DNA of 64,000 nt from Acetobacteraceae bacterium ESL0709 (GCA_029433415.1 JAQTIA010000003.1:496001-560000); one strand, 5' to 3'; counted from the first letter of the stretch, positions 17,579-28,313 are shown. Made by a program: numbers and translations. The notes: generated by a model from the letters alone, not told the origin.

Positions 17579-18696
17579 TATTTATACTCCACAACCGTAC
17601 GAATACCTTCGCCACGCTCCATCATTTCGAAGCCTTTATTTATATCTTCCAGAGCAATCTTCTGGGTGATGAGGTCATCAATATTAATGCGTCCTTCCAT
17701 ATACCAGTCCACAATCCTGGGGACATCCGTGCGCCCCCGGGCCCCACCAAAGGCAGAACCAATCCAACGCCGACCCGTCACAAGCTGGAAAGGACGTGTA
17801 CTGATCTCCTGCCCTGCTCCGGCAACACCTATGACACAGGAAACGCCCCAGCCCCTGTGCGCACTTTCAAGCGCCTGCCGCATCAGCTTCACGTTACCGA
17901 CACATTCAAAAGTGTAATCCAGCCCGCCACCTGTCATGTCAATCAGATGACCAACCAGATCACCATTCTCGCCAAGATCACGCGGATTGACGAAATCGGT
18001 CAGGCCGAATTTGCGGCCCATTGCTTCACGAGCAGGATTGACGTCAATACCAATAATCCGTCTGGCGCCAACCATTCTGGCCCCCTGAACCACATTCAGC
18101 CCGATACCCCCAAGGCCAAATACAGCTACTGTGGACATAGGCTCTACCTTGGCCGTAAACATTACGGCACCAATTCCCGTTGTCACGCCACAGCCAATGT
18201 AACAAACCTTGTCAAAAGGGGCATCGGGGCGGATTTTCGCCAGTGCTATTTCGGGTATAACCGTATAATTGGCGAATGTCGAACAGCCCATATAATGATA
18301 GACAGGCTGACCTTTATAGGAAAAGCGCGTGGTTCCGTCGGGCATGAGCCCCCTGCCCTGCGTCGCGCGAATGGACGTACACAGATTGGTCTTGCGCGAG
18401 AGACAGGACGGGCATTCACGACATTCGGGCGTATAAAGCGGGATAACGTGGTCCCCCGCTTTCAGACCTTTGACACCTGGACCGACCTCACGGACAATCC
18501 CCGCCCCCTCATGACCCAGTATGGACGGGAAAAGACCCTCAGGATCCTGCCCTGAAAGAGTAAATTTATCCGTATGACAAAGGCCTGTAGCCTTGATCTC
18601 TACCAAAACTTCACCCTCTTTGGGGCCCTCAAGCTGAACCATATCAATAACGAGTGGTTTTCCTGCTTCCAGCGCCAGGGCAGCCATTACATCCAT
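17578..18696 (-). CDS. frmA: S-(hydroxymethyl)glutathione dehydrogenase / class III alcohol dehydrogenase
   Basis: FrmA oxidises the formaldehyde-glutathione adduct with NAD. The 372-residue zinc enzyme shows the catalytic-zinc motif [22 protein letters not shown], the structural-zinc cysteines [15 protein letters not shown], the nucleotide motif [14 protein letters not shown] and the class III wording [11 protein letters not shown] place the start at 18696 ([15 protein letters not shown]) because AAGGAAAGAAATC precedes it and the family starts here; a longer frame reaches 18795 but adds only a non-conserved segment. It forms an operon with fghA and is divergent from the bestrophin-like gene 98 bases away. 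Confidence 0.96.
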   Translation of the reverse strand: MDVMAALALEAGKPLVIDMVQLEGPKEGEVLVEIKATGLCHTDKFTLSGQDPEGLFPSILGHEGAGIVREVGPGVKGLKAGDHVIPLYTPECRECPSCLSRKTNLCTSIRATQGRGLMPDGTTRFSYKGQPVYHYMGCSTFANYTVIPEIALAKIRPDAPFDKVCYIGCGVTTGIGAVMFTAKVEPMSTVAVFGLGGIGLNVVQGARMVGARRIIGIDVNPAREAMGRKFGLTDFVNPRDLGENGDLVGHLIDMTGGGLDYTFECVGNVKLMRQALESAHRGWGVSCVIGVAGAGQEISTRPFQLVTGRRWIGSAFGGARGRTDVPRIVDWYMEGRINIDDLITQKIALEDINKGFEMMERGEGIRTVVEYK

Positions 18697-18794
18697 GATT
18701 TCTTTCCTTTCCAATATGTAACTATTGAGTAAGCGCTTCTGTGTATAAACTAGCAGAAAGATCCCGTAGAGCATGTAGAATAAGGAGACTGCCA

Positions 18795-19670
18795 TTGATT
18801 GTTAAGAGACGATACGGCCTGACAATTCTTATCAAAGAAACCTTACCGTCCCTGACAGTATTGGCCCTGTGGGATTTCATAGTTGTCATTCTGTTCCAGA
18901 CTTATCATCAGGAATGGATGGAGCAGCCTTCCTTGCCCATTTCCCTCATGGGATCTGCCCTGGCTCTCTTCCTGGGCATTCGTAATAATGCCGCCTATTC
19001 CCGCTGGTGGGAAGGGCGCACCCTATGGGGAAGCATCACCAATAATTGCCGCTCTTTTGGCAGGGAAGTCGCCTCCCTGCTGAACGGAAGGCCCGATCTC
19101 GCCAAGGCCATGGCAGCCTACCCTTACCTTCTAAAGGCAGCCTTGAGTAACACGGACACAGGGACGGAAGTTGACACACTTTTGAGTGCTGAAATGAAAA
19201 AGCGCGTTTTTTCCTGTGGTAATCGCCCCAATGCCCTGCTTTATGAAATTGGTCTGGAAGTTCGCAAGGAAGTCGATCTCTATAAAATTGATGGCGCTGT
19301 TCATGGGACAATTGACCGTATTCTCTCCGATCTTGCCAACGCTCAGGGCGGACTTGAGCGAATTCAAAAAACACCCTTGCCTGTGCAATATTCTGTGCTG
19401 CCAAATATTGTGACACATCTTTTCTGTGTCATGCTGCCCCTTTCCGCAGTGCAGACACTGGGATGGATCACTCCGCTGGGTTCCAGCATCATTGGATTGC
19501 TGTTCCAGATGCTGGACCGGAGTGGGCGCGACCTGCAGGAACCTTTCAATGACACTGTTCATGCCTTGCCCATGCTTACCATGGCTCGGACGATTGAAAG
19601 GGATCTCCTTCAGCCAATAGGGCTTATCCCTCATGATATGGTACATCCCCATCAAGGGGTACAGCCTTAA
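18795..19670 (+). CDS. Bestrophin-family membrane channel protein (YneE/UPF0187)
   Basis: The protein matches bacterial bestrophins, pentameric ion channels of the inner membrane. The family core [20 protein letters not shown] is complete, with N-terminal and C-terminal hydrophobic pairs ([33 protein letters not shown]) and the late DDP-like region [15 protein letters not shown] choose a TTG start at 18795 (291 residues): AAGGAG at 18782-18787 lies 7 bases upstream, and the product begins IVKRRYGL just ahead of the first membrane helix. A GTG at 18741 adds 18 basic residues without a ribosome site. The ion carried is unknown. Confidence 0.85.
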   Translation: MIVKRRYGLTILIKETLPSLTVLALWDFIVVILFQTYHQEWMEQPSLPISLMGSALALFLGIRNNAAYSRWWEGRTLWGSITNNCRSFGREVASLLNGRPDLAKAMAAYPYLLKAALSNTDTGTEVDTLLSAEMKKRVFSCGNRPNALLYEIGLEVRKEVDLYKIDGAVHGTIDRILSDLANAQGGLERIQKTPLPVQYSVLPNIVTHLFCVMLPLSAVQTLGWITPLGSSIIGLLFQMLDRSGRDLQEPFNDTVHALPMLTMARTIERDLLQPIGLIPHDMVHPHQGVQP

Positions 19671-19723
19671 GAATAGCGACTCCCCCTGAAGACACGGCGC
19701 CTTTTTTTTGCTAAGACAACAGA

Positions 19724-20314
19724 ATGAACAGCAATTTTAGAATGCCTCAAAGAGGCGGTGTAACTGAAGATATGGCGCGCGCCGCCGCCGAGCGCACAGC
19801 GCAGCAGAAAGATCCCGGCCTGAAAAATGATCCTTTTCAGGTTGGCGATTCGATCGTCTATGCAGCTCACGGCGTAGGACGAGTCGAAAGCATTGGCAAT
19901 GTCGAAGTCGCCGAGACCATGATTGAGATGATAGAAATCTCTTTCCCGGGCAATCAGATGACATTACGGATTCCGCTGGCGAAGGCCCGTAAATCGGGTT
20001 TGCGCAAGATTGCGACACGCGAAATTGTTGACAAGGCTATGGCTGTTGTAAAGGGCAAGCCTCACATCAGTCGTGGAATGTGGGCCCGACGCGCCATCGC
20101 TTATCAGGAAAAAATCAACTCTGGTGACCTGATTCAGATTGCCGAGGTTCTGCGTGATCTCAGGCGTAATGTAGACAGTCTGGATGGAAGCTTCTCGGAA
20201 CGTAAACTTTTTGAAGCGGCACAGGAACGCTTTGTGGCCGAACTTGCTGTTCTGGAAAATAAAGATCCTGAGACTGTACTGAAAACACTCACGGAAACCA
20301 TGAAAAAGGCATAA
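19724..20314 (+). CDS. carD: CarD-family RNA polymerase-binding regulator
   Basis: CarD/CdnL proteins bind the RNA polymerase beta subunit and stabilise open promoter complexes, notably at rRNA promoters. The 196-residue protein has a non-conserved charged N-terminal extension (1-37), the Tudor-like RNAP-interaction domain (about 38-95: FQVGDSIVYAAHGVGRVESI, FPGNQMTLRIP) and the helical DNA-binding half (SRGMWARRAIAYQEKINSGDLIQIAEVLRDL, with the conserved Trp). It stands 53 bases after the bestrophin gene, so it may be read from its own promoter. Confidence 0.93.
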   Translation: MNSNFRMPQRGGVTEDMARAAAERTAQQKDPGLKNDPFQVGDSIVYAAHGVGRVESIGNVEVAETMIEMIEISFPGNQMTLRIPLAKARKSGLRKIATREIVDKAMAVVKGKPHISRGMWARRAIAYQEKINSGDLIQIAEVLRDLRRNVDSLDGSFSERKLFEAAQERFVAELAVLENKDPETVLKTLTETMKKA

Positions 20315-20341
20315 GCCCTGCCAGGGTCCTGTCATTGCAGA

Positions 20342-22090
20342 ATGACATCGACCCTGTCTTTCTCGACGCCTGACCTGAAAGGTCATTTTTCATACCCCGC
20401 GAAAGCGCAGAATTCCCTCATCACTCCTCCAAAACCAGAGTATTCGTCGTATATTTTCGTTAAACAAGCAGGACTTCAGGAAGGATCAGGGGCCGTAACG
20501 TTGATGGGGCCATTTCTCGACCATAAAACGGCTCTGGAACTGCAATCATTATCTTTTTTGCGTCCCGGTCAGACTGAGGCCTGCTTTTCTTCCATAGAAA
20601 ATCTCGAACAGGCCGATTTGCGAGCCTTTTGGGAAGCTAGCTTTTTCTTCCTGCAGGGTGATTATATCCGGGCGGCCTATTGCATCCATGCCGCGATTGA
20701 AAATGGTCTCAGAAACCCCCTGACAACTCTTCAAAAACAGTTACAGACCAATGAGGAAGAAGAACAATTCCTGAAACTTCTTGATCAATTTGGAGAACTG
20801 TACGGCCCCTCTGATGCTCTGATTGAGCTAAAAGGCTTGTCCCTGATACAGCTTCACCGCCTCTATGAAGCCGAGACTCTTTTAAGACGACGCCTTCATA
20901 AGGGGGGACGGTCTCATAATCTGAAAACGGTTCTTGTCAAGATTCTCTGTGAACAGGGCGTCTTTGGCGAAGCTCTTGCCCTACTTACGGACCTCCTGAC
21001 CCAATTACCCCGTAACTGGGAGATCATGAATAATCTCGCTTATCTTTATAATAATACAGGTGAAGTCGAGAGAGCCCTGACCATATACCGCCACGCCATC
21101 ATCATTGCTCCGGCGGAAGCGCTTTTGAGATTAAATCATTCTATAGCCCTTCTGAAAATCGGGCGCTTTTCCCAAGGATGGCAGGAACATGAATGGCGAC
21201 TGAAATTGCCTTTCCACACACCCCTGCCCATCAGAAAACTTCTTCCTACTTTAAACCCTGGAGATTCCCTGCAAGGAAAAACAGTTCTGATCACCCATGA
21301 GGAAGGGCTGGGCGACGCCATCATGTATTCACGTTATATTCCCATACTGGCTGAAACAGGAGCCTTTATCCACGTCTGGGGCAGTGAACAGCTATCACCT
21401 CTTATGGAAAAACTGAAAGGCGTTGGCGTCTCGCAGGTTGGCGGGACCTGTCCTGATTACGATTATCATTGCCCCTTCATCAGCCTGCCACGAGCTTTGA
21501 CACCCTACCCGTCCATGCCTTTTGCGGTCTCTCAGCCCTACCTTTCTCCTTCCCTGGAGAAACGAACACAATGGCAGAAGAGACTCAGCACCATTCCTCC
21601 GCATCTATTACGTGTCGGGCTTGTCTGGTCAGGTGGCGTTCACAAGGATGATCGTAACTCCCGGCTGATTGACTATCACCGCTCCATGGATCTGAAGGAA
21701 ATGGAACCACTTTTTGGTGATCCCCTTATCCAGTATATTAGTCTGCAAAAAGGCCCCAAAGCGAAACAACTGGCACCTTACAGCCATTATATCCTCGACT
21801 ATATGGATGAGTGCGAAACGATGGAAGATACGGCCGCCCTTATGGACGCCCTGGACATTGTAATTACGGTTGATACATCCATGGTCCATCTGGCAGGCTC
21901 CATTGGCAAGGAGACCGTACTCATGGACCGCTTCTGCAATTGCTGGCGCTGGGGCATCAACCAGAGCGAAACAAGATGGTATCCTTCTGTCCGAATTTAC
22001 CGTCAACCTTCCTTCGATGACTGGCAGCCCGTTATTCGCCGACTTTGCAAGGAACTCACAGAACGCGCTCTCAATAAGGCCCTTTCCTAA
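20342..22090 (+). CDS. TPR protein with C-terminal glycosyltransferase-9-like domain
   Basis: The 582-residue protein has TPR-type helical repeats over about residues 170-290 (for example NNLAYLYNNTGEVERALTIY and ALLKIGRFSQGWQEHEWRL). A C-terminal half (about 310-575) follows that resembles heptosyltransferase-like GT-B folds: HEEGLGDAIMYSRYIP, LRVGLVWSGGVHKDDRNS, and the late motif DALDIVITVDTSMVHLAGSIG. This layout is common in alphaproteobacterial TPR proteins whose substrate is not known. No signal peptide is visible. It ends 4 bases into the convergent tamB. Confidence 0.8.
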   Translation: MTSTLSFSTPDLKGHFSYPAKAQNSLITPPKPEYSSYIFVKQAGLQEGSGAVTLMGPFLDHKTALELQSLSFLRPGQTEACFSSIENLEQADLRAFWEASFFFLQGDYIRAAYCIHAAIENGLRNPLTTLQKQLQTNEEEEQFLKLLDQFGELYGPSDALIELKGLSLIQLHRLYEAETLLRRRLHKGGRSHNLKTVLVKILCEQGVFGEALALLTDLLTQLPRNWEIMNNLAYLYNNTGEVERALTIYRHAIIIAPAEALLRLNHSIALLKIGRFSQGWQEHEWRLKLPFHTPLPIRKLLPTLNPGDSLQGKTVLITHEEGLGDAIMYSRYIPILAETGAFIHVWGSEQLSPLMEKLKGVGVSQVGGTCPDYDYHCPFISLPRALTPYPSMPFAVSQPYLSPSLEKRTQWQKRLSTIPPHLLRVGLVWSGGVHKDDRNSRLIDYHRSMDLKEMEPLFGDPLIQYISLQKGPKAKQLAPYSHYILDYMDECETMEDTAALMDALDIVITVDTSMVHLAGSIGKETVLMDRFCNCWRWGINQSETRWYPSVRIYRQPSFDDWQPVIRRLCKELTERALNKALS

Positions 22091-25000
22091 TAATCAATGC
22101 CATAGGACAAGCCAAGGGAAGAACCGGGATCATTTTCCGGAGTTGTGAACCCCGTAATCTGCCCTCCTGTTCCCACAGTCGTGTTGAATTTGAGGTGTTT
22201 GGTCAAATCCACACGTACTTCAGCCTGCGTATTGCTTCCTGACAAGCCCTCCTTTGCCCCTACATAAACCCCTTTCATGACATATTTCCCAGCTTCCAGA
22301 CTGGATTTTTCTTTTCCGCCCCTATTATTGCTGCTGCTTTCAATCGAAAGTTCATCCAGCCCAAGATTATTACGAACAATCCCCAATGGATCGAAGGAAG
22401 AACCTCCCCCCAACTGCACAACGGCCGCCCCAAGAGCAGCAAGCTGGGTTGGAGACAGGGACGCACGCGTATTGCCAAAAAGCAGCACTGACAGGACTTC
22501 ATCCTTGGGACGCTGGGGCGCTGAGATAAAATCAAGCTTTGGGGCACTGGCATAACCCGTAACAAGTAGGCTAGCCACAATCCCTTCTGCTGCTCTGTCC
22601 GCCCTGAAATCAAGGGTTGGATCAAGCCGGTGTCCAACACCACTGCCGTTAAATGCAACACGCCCCTTGGTAAAATTCAGACTGACACCAGCCAGATTGA
22701 AATTCCCCTGTTTCAGGTCAAATCCGCCTGTAACTTCAGGAGCAAGATTCGTCCCACCCAAATGAAGCTTCCCGCTCATCTCGGCAAAAAGACCGTGACC
22801 ATGCACAAGAATCTGCCCTGGAGACATAACATCCATATTCAACTTGACCACCACAGGCGGCGCCGGCCTCTCTTTCTGCTCCTTGTCTGGCTTGATAATT
22901 TCGAGCTGTGGAACAGAATCAGGCATTGAATCCGGAATATTGATGTTGGCCTGAACTATTTTGACACCACCATCAAGGTCAATCTCAGAACGCGCCTGAC
23001 CGTGAATATGAATGGAAGAATCCAGTGTTTCTTCAAGCAGGTCGCTGATGACAGGCTGGGCCTTATCCATTACGAACGTCAGGTCGAGAGGCAGACCTGA
23101 CCTGAGAAGACCAACCTGGCCTGAAAGCGACATGGTTCCTTTTCCTGCCTTCAGGCCAAAATCCTTGAGAATCAAAACATCATTCTGTGCAACAAGATCA
23201 CCTTTTATTTCAGTCAGGTGTACGCCCTGAGCATAATGCGTAAACTCGCCTTGGCTGAGATGGACAGCGCCTGAAAGTCTGGGTTGCGTCAATGTTCCCT
23301 GAGCCAGGACATCCATATCCACCATTCCTTTCACCCCCATCCCTGAAGCACCCAAAATGGCATTAACCAATGTGAGATCCATCTTGCCGGTAGAACGAAC
23401 AGACATGGTTCCCTCTCTGGAAAGAGGGACATTCCCTTTTAACTGGGCTGCCAATTTCTCTCCAGCTTCTGCCTCAAGCAACAATTGGGCCTGCTTGCGG
23501 GCAAGATTGGCTTTAACCTTGAAAAAAGCTTTAGGAAATGATGCTGCATATCCTGTTTTTAAATGTAAATTCTGCCCTTCCGCAGTGACGGAACCTGCCG
23601 GATCCTCAAGCGTTCCGCCCAGCTTCCCCTGCGCTGAAATCACTCCATCTCCCATCAGGTTCGGCATAAAAGGAGTCGCCAGAGAGGGGGTAACATGATC
23701 AAGCGAAAAGGCAAGATCCAGCTTGGGCTTAACCTCACCATTAACAGACAGGCTTGCGGGAACGCTATCACGCGAAGCCGCCGTTACTTTAAAATGTTCA
23801 ATGGAAAATGGCGCTCCATATTTAATAGTTGCGGGTGATTGAAGATGCAGCGTTTCACCCTTGATGATACTCTCAAGCCTGTTGAGAGAAAGCTGGGACC
23901 CTGGCACATCAAGCAGAGCCGCCATATCTATTCTGGCAGGGGCTTCAAGCAAATTGTCAAACTTGCCAGACAATTTAACTCCGAGAGCTTTCTGGGGGCC
24001 TTTTACAGAAAGCTGCACATCACCCTTTATGTCTTTGACCTTGATTCCCTCAAACCGGGCTGAGAGATCAATAACGGGATTGCCAGAAAGCTGGTCGGCA
24101 GTCCCACTAAGTATAAGAGAACGGAGGGCATAATCAGCCATCGCAAATTGTGACTTGAGGTCAAGATGGACGTGATCACCCTCCGCTCCCTGCTGTCTCT
24201 GCGTATGGAGTCCCAGAGTGAGCGACCCTTTTACAGCCTGACCGATTAAAGGCGCAAAAGCATCCAGACGTGAAAGGGTGATATCCAGATCCCCCCTGGG
24301 AATTTTCTTTCCCTTCGGCAGCAAAACTGTTCCGTGCCCCTGAAGACTCTTCCAGTCCAGCCGGTTTAAAATGGCACCCAGATTACCGGCCTTGTCCTTA
24401 TGAAAAGCCACATCCAGCGCTAGAGGAACCTTATCCAGTTCACCCTTGACTGTCACTTTACCATCAGGGTGAGCAGGAAGATGATCAATCGCTGCATCCA
24501 ATGTAAGTGGGCCAGGTATCAGACGTCTCGTCCCCTGCTCAGCGCCCATAATCCCTTCAAGATGAAGGGATGTTTTAATATCATCAATCTGACCTTCTGC
24601 CTTGAGCCGAGCACTCATATGGCCTTGCAGTGCAGAATAAGCCGCCTTGAGATCAGATAATGAGAGCAAAAGGTCTGACGAAACGGAACCATTTCCTTTG
24701 GGATTGAAGACACCATTACCCTTGATTTGCAAGGCACGCCCTGAAATATCCAGCCCCGCCAGCGTAATAATCCCCCTGGAATCACGCTGCACATTCAGCG
24801 CCAGAACCCCCTGATCGCCTATAAGACCGACAGCTTGTGGTAAGCCTGCTGAGATCTGTACCCGTCCCTTTAAAGCAGCTTTAAGAGGGGCTTCCTTGCC
24901 CATAGGCAGGGCAAGATCTGCATCAAAATGAGATTTGCCCTTAAGAACGATATTCCCGAATTTTGCGAACGGTTCGAGAGAAGGCAATGTCAGGGCCAGA

Positions 25001-26262
25001 TGCGCCTTAAGAGCCGGCCTGACCGTACCTTCCAACGAAATTTGCAACAATTCATGTTGTAATGACACATCAAATGGCTGCGTTTTCTGGAAAGGATGAT
25101 AAACCGCATTCAATGTCAGGGGAGAGAACGCCAGTAATAAAGGCTCTTTACCCGGAAGCCTCAGCCCTTCCACCGCACCTGTCAGAACCAGCTTTCCCTC
25201 TCTACGAAAACGCTTTTTATGATCACCCTTGAAATGCAGGTCAATAGAACGCGCATTTACTGAAGGCGTTGCCAGATTATCAATTCTGACCGACCCTTCA
25301 CCTCCAGGTGCTGAAAGGAATCCATCCAGAAGTATTTTGACATCAAGCTGATCCCAGCCCAAATCCGGTCTGACTGTCATGGCGGGAGATGAGGCACTCA
25401 GTGCCACCTTGCCACTTTTTTTATAAAGATTGACCGTTCCGGCCTGGTCAATCCTCAACTGCGCTCCGTCAACTTGACCGGCTCTCAGTTTCACTTTCGT
25501 CGTAAATTTGCGGTAGGTGCCACTAAAACGGATATCGGCCATGAAAGGATCCAGAGCCGGCATATGAAGCAAGGATGTTATAAAGCCGTCAGGTCCTTCA
25601 TTGAACAGAATCGCGCCTGTCGCTCTTTTGCGTCTTTTATCCATTACAACGGAAAGCTGGGCCGGAACGTCCAGACGGCGCGCCACAGCATTGATCATCA
25701 TGGATGGGAAATTCTTGAATGTCACACCCTGAATAAAGGGATCAATCGTCGAAATCCTGGTTTTGCCTGACAGGGAAAGAAGCAGGCGTTTTTGCGCCAA
25801 TGCTGCGCCTATTTCTATATGTGGCACCCTCAGTGACCTGATATCCACAGCCAGAGAAAGATGAAAAGGCTTTTCATCCGGTGCAGGAGGAGGAGAAGGT
25901 TCACTCGAATAGGGCAGGCGTTCAAAGACAAAGCGCTCCGCTTTGAAAGATTTTACCTTGGCCTTCATATGCAGTAGCGCCAGAGGGGACCATCTCATAT
26001 CGGCCTTGTCAAGCTCCAGCCAGATCCCTTTTTCATCAACAAGGGTCAACTTCTGCAAACGTATATGAGTGGGCAAAAAGCCAGATACGCCTTCAATATG
26101 GACCATATTGCCGGTCATGGCAGGAAGCCTGTCTTCCACAAGCTGCTGCACTGACGGAAGGTTAAGCGCAATAACGAGAGCCGTTATGCTCATTCCGACT
26201 ATGGAAATCAACAGACCAGTAATGAGGATAAAAGCATAATAAAGCCGATGGTGAAGACGCAT
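22087..26262 (-). CDS. tamB: TamB, translocation and assembly module subunit
   Basis: TamB is a very long inner-membrane-anchored periplasmic protein that bridges to TamA and is implicated in outer-membrane protein assembly and phospholipid transport. The 1391-residue protein has one N-terminal membrane segment (YYAFILITGLLISIVGMSI), a long run of beta-strand repeats rich in alternating hydrophobic residues, and the conserved C-terminal DUF490 domain (LDFRADRAAEGIVASLLVTG, DEVLSVLLFGNTRASLSPTQ, FNTTVGTGGQITG). I place the start at 26262, where the ATG overlaps the tamA stop (TGATG); an ATG at 26298 with GGGGGATAA upstream is an alternative that would overlap tamA by 37 bases. Confidence 0.94.
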   Translation of the reverse strand: MRLHHRLYYAFILITGLLISIVGMSITALVIALNLPSVQQLVEDRLPAMTGNMVHIEGVSGFLPTHIRLQKLTLVDEKGIWLELDKADMRWSPLALLHMKAKVKSFKAERFVFERLPYSSEPSPPPAPDEKPFHLSLAVDIRSLRVPHIEIGAALAQKRLLLSLSGKTRISTIDPFIQGVTFKNFPSMMINAVARRLDVPAQLSVVMDKRRKRATGAILFNEGPDGFITSLLHMPALDPFMADIRFSGTYRKFTTKVKLRAGQVDGAQLRIDQAGTVNLYKKSGKVALSASSPAMTVRPDLGWDQLDVKILLDGFLSAPGGEGSVRIDNLATPSVNARSIDLHFKGDHKKRFRREGKLVLTGAVEGLRLPGKEPLLLAFSPLTLNAVYHPFQKTQPFDVSLQHELLQISLEGTVRPALKAHLALTLPSLEPFAKFGNIVLKGKSHFDADLALPMGKEAPLKAALKGRVQISAGLPQAVGLIGDQGVLALNVQRDSRGIITLAGLDISGRALQIKGNGVFNPKGNGSVSSDLLLSLSDLKAAYSALQGHMSARLKAEGQIDDIKTSLHLEGIMGAEQGTRRLIPGPLTLDAAIDHLPAHPDGKVTVKGELDKVPLALDVAFHKDKAGNLGAILNRLDWKSLQGHGTVLLPKGKKIPRGDLDITLSRLDAFAPLIGQAVKGSLTLGLHTQRQQGAEGDHVHLDLKSQFAMADYALRSLILSGTADQLSGNPVIDLSARFEGIKVKDIKGDVQLSVKGPQKALGVKLSGKFDNLLEAPARIDMAALLDVPGSQLSLNRLESIIKGETLHLQSPATIKYGAPFSIEHFKVTAASRDSVPASLSVNGEVKPKLDLAFSLDHVTPSLATPFMPNLMGDGVISAQGKLGGTLEDPAGSVTAEGQNLHLKTGYAASFPKAFFKVKANLARKQAQLLLEAEAGEKLAAQLKGNVPLSREGTMSVRSTGKMDLTLVNAILGASGMGVKGMVDMDVLAQGTLTQPRLSGAVHLSQGEFTHYAQGVHLTEIKGDLVAQNDVLILKDFGLKAGKGTMSLSGQVGLLRSGLPLDLTFVMDKAQPVISDLLEETLDSSIHIHGQARSEIDLDGGVKIVQANINIPDSMPDSVPQLEIIKPDKEQKERPAPPVVVKLNMDVMSPGQILVHGHGLFAEMSGKLHLGGTNLAPEVTGGFDLKQGNFNLAGVSLNFTKGRVAFNGSGVGHRLDPTLDFRADRAAEGIVASLLVTGYASAPKLDFISAPQRPKDEVLSVLLFGNTRASLSPTQLAALGAAVVQLGGGSSFDPLGIVRNNLGLDELSIESSSNNRGGKEKSSLEAGKYVMKGVYVGAKEGLSGSNTQAEVRVDLTKHLKFNTTVGTGGQITGFTTPENDPGSSLGLSYGIDY

Positions 26263-28247
26263 CAGAATGTTTCTCCCAGCCCTATATAAAGCTCCCATTT
26301 ATCCCCCCGGCGCGGACGATGCATCGGCAACGCCACATCAACCCGTACAGGACCGATCGGCGTAAAATAACGCACACCTGCACCATAACCGACGCGTAAC
26401 TTTCCATGGCCAGGCATGGAACCATGTCCCACCTGTCCGGCATCAGCAAACATGGCTGCACCAAAACTTTTAAAAAGTCTCTGACGATATTCCACCGTAC
26501 CCGCGTCCATGGAGCTACCTCCAATGGCATATTTGCTATGCGGGAATTGTGGACCCACTCCCTGATATCTGTAGCCACGCACTGTCGCCTGACCACCCGC
26601 ATAAAGACGCTGGTCTGGAGGAATATCCCATGTATTGGCTCCCTGAATGGACCCTACTGCGCCTCTTACGGCTATGACGCTCCTTCCCGGACGCGACAGA
26701 CCCAGATTATGCAAATCGAAATATGTGGAAATCTGCCCGTTCAGGATGGCAAAAAACGAAGTCTGGTGCTCCATGGATTCTGACGGAGTGGCTGAGAGGG
26801 ATATTTTCACCCCATGCGTCGCAGGCTCAATAGCATTAGGCCGGTGAGTCGTATCATAATCAGCCCCAATAGGAAGCGAGACTATGAAATAATCCTGAGA
26901 ACGACCGAACTGCCTGATTTTTTCCTGTTCCAGGGCAAGCGCCCCATTCACGTTCCACTCATCTCCCACAGGCTGGGAAAATCCGCCTTTCACCAGAAAA
27001 GCTGTCTGGTGGTAAGAATAAAGAAGCTGTCTTACAGCCTCTACCCTGAAATTGAGATTACGCCCGCGATCAAGAAAATCCGGCTTTGTGAAATCAACAT
27101 AACCATCATAACCGACCCCTTGCTGCGCTGATCCTCCAAGTCCGGTAGCAAGTGCCGAAACTTTCAGCTGTTCACCACGTCCCAGAAGGTTACGATGCAG
27201 CCAGCTCGCTCCCAGCCTTCCACCAAGGTCAGTTGAATAACCGACCTCTCCAGAAACGCGCCTGCGTTTACCCTCCTGAAAATCCAGGCTGAGGGGCATG
27301 GCCTTACTGATATTTTTCTCCTCACTCATCCCCGGAGCAACCGGTATGACCGGAGGTGCATTCGCAATTTGAATCGAGGAAAACAGGCCCGTGCTGCTCA
27401 GATCAAGCCGAGCCTTCTCAATCTTGGAAGGCTGATAAAGCTCTCCCTGATGCAGCATGATTCTTTTAGCCACATAATCCTGCCTGACATGGGCAAGCCC
27501 TTTGAATGAAAGGGGACCAACGACAAGTCTGGGACCTTTATCAACAAAAATCCTGACCGTGATTGTATGTAATTCTGGATGAAGCAGCGCCTGAGGGCGC
27601 GAAACAGTTGCCGTACCATAACCTTCTTCAAGCAGAAAATCACCCAACCCTGTCTGGGACGCCAATATATCCTTGGCAATGGCGGCATCACCTTGCCTTA
27701 TCTTCAATGCCCCTTCTTCTTTTTCACTGAGTTCGACAGTTTTGGATATATTTTTGCTGCCTTCCTTGGCAGAAGAGAGAAGCTCTATACGACCTATATG
27801 AAAAAGTTCGCCAAGTACAACTGATACTGAAATAGTGACGATCTTTCTGCCAGATGACTGCTCAAGAGCCGCAAGCATGGCGGGATCCCGCCCCTCAAAT
27901 TCATGCCCGTCAATCCTGACAGACAAGGTGACAGTCCCCCCGTAATAACCTTGCGACTGAAGAGCCCCCTGAAGACGATCATAGTCACTGCGGATACGCC
28001 CTGCCAGAGCATAAGCGCCAACCTGATGCGTTTTCTGCAATGTCAGAAGCTGGGAAGAAGCTTTGAGAGCATCATCAACCATTTTATGGGATGTCAGTTT
28101 AATGACTGTCTCATAAGAAAAAGTTACTTCTTTTGGCGTGGTTTCTTTCTGTTCTGGCACCGCATTCCCAGCCCAGGCCTGTTGAGAGACAGGGAAAGTG
28201 CTGATTAAAAGTGTCAGGTACAGACTGAACGTCCTAACAGGCTTCAC
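26262..28247 (-). CDS. tamA: TamA, Omp85-family outer membrane protein
   Basis: TamA is a BamA-like outer-membrane beta-barrel with periplasmic POTRA domains. The 661-residue protein has a signal peptide (cleavage near QQAWAGN), POTRA domains over about 50-310 and an Omp85 barrel with the motifs RRVSGEVGYSTDLGGRLG, YAGGQATVRGYRYQGVGP and the C-terminal GPVRVDVALPMHR plus a terminal Phe. I choose a GTG start at 28247 because AAGGGAGGGG lies directly before it and the product then begins with a proper signal peptide. The longer frame from 28334 adds residues that do not fit. It is coupled to tamB. Confidence 0.94.
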   Translation of the reverse strand: MKPVRTFSLYLTLLISTFPVSQQAWAGNAVPEQKETTPKEVTFSYETVIKLTSHKMVDDALKASSQLLTLQKTHQVGAYALAGRIRSDYDRLQGALQSQGYYGGTVTLSVRIDGHEFEGRDPAMLAALEQSSGRKIVTISVSVVLGELFHIGRIELLSSAKEGSKNISKTVELSEKEEGALKIRQGDAAIAKDILASQTGLGDFLLEEGYGTATVSRPQALLHPELHTITVRIFVDKGPRLVVGPLSFKGLAHVRQDYVAKRIMLHQGELYQPSKIEKARLDLSSTGLFSSIQIANAPPVIPVAPGMSEEKNISKAMPLSLDFQEGKRRRVSGEVGYSTDLGGRLGASWLHRNLLGRGEQLKVSALATGLGGSAQQGVGYDGYVDFTKPDFLDRGRNLNFRVEAVRQLLYSYHQTAFLVKGGFSQPVGDEWNVNGALALEQEKIRQFGRSQDYFIVSLPIGADYDTTHRPNAIEPATHGVKISLSATPSESMEHQTSFFAILNGQISTYFDLHNLGLSRPGRSVIAVRGAVGSIQGANTWDIPPDQRLYAGGQATVRGYRYQGVGPQFPHSKYAIGGSSMDAGTVEYRQRLFKSFGAAMFADAGQVGHGSMPGHGKLRVGYGAGVRYFTPIGPVRVDVALPMHRPRRGDKWELYIGLGETF

Positions 28248-28313
28248 TGCCCCTCCCTTACAGATCGAAATTCCTCTTCCTAATGACGAATTTTTCCCTT
28301 TTACACAGCATGA

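Noticed and set aside
17539-18555. Open plus-strand frame of 338 codons opposite frmA
   Set aside because: It lies entirely antisense to frmA and the end of fghA, whose protein motifs are complete. Its translation is rich in H, P, T and N with no recognisable domain.
18741-18794. GTG at 18741 as the bestrophin start
   Set aside because: It lacks a ribosome site and adds an Arg-rich stretch, whereas the TTG at 18795 has an ideal AAGGAG.
26262-26298. ATG at 26298 as the tamB start, with GGGGGATAA upstream
   Set aside because: It would overlap tamA by 37 bases and add residues before the normal TamB anchor. The ATG at 26262 couples exactly to the tamA stop. It is kept as an alternative in the tamB entry.
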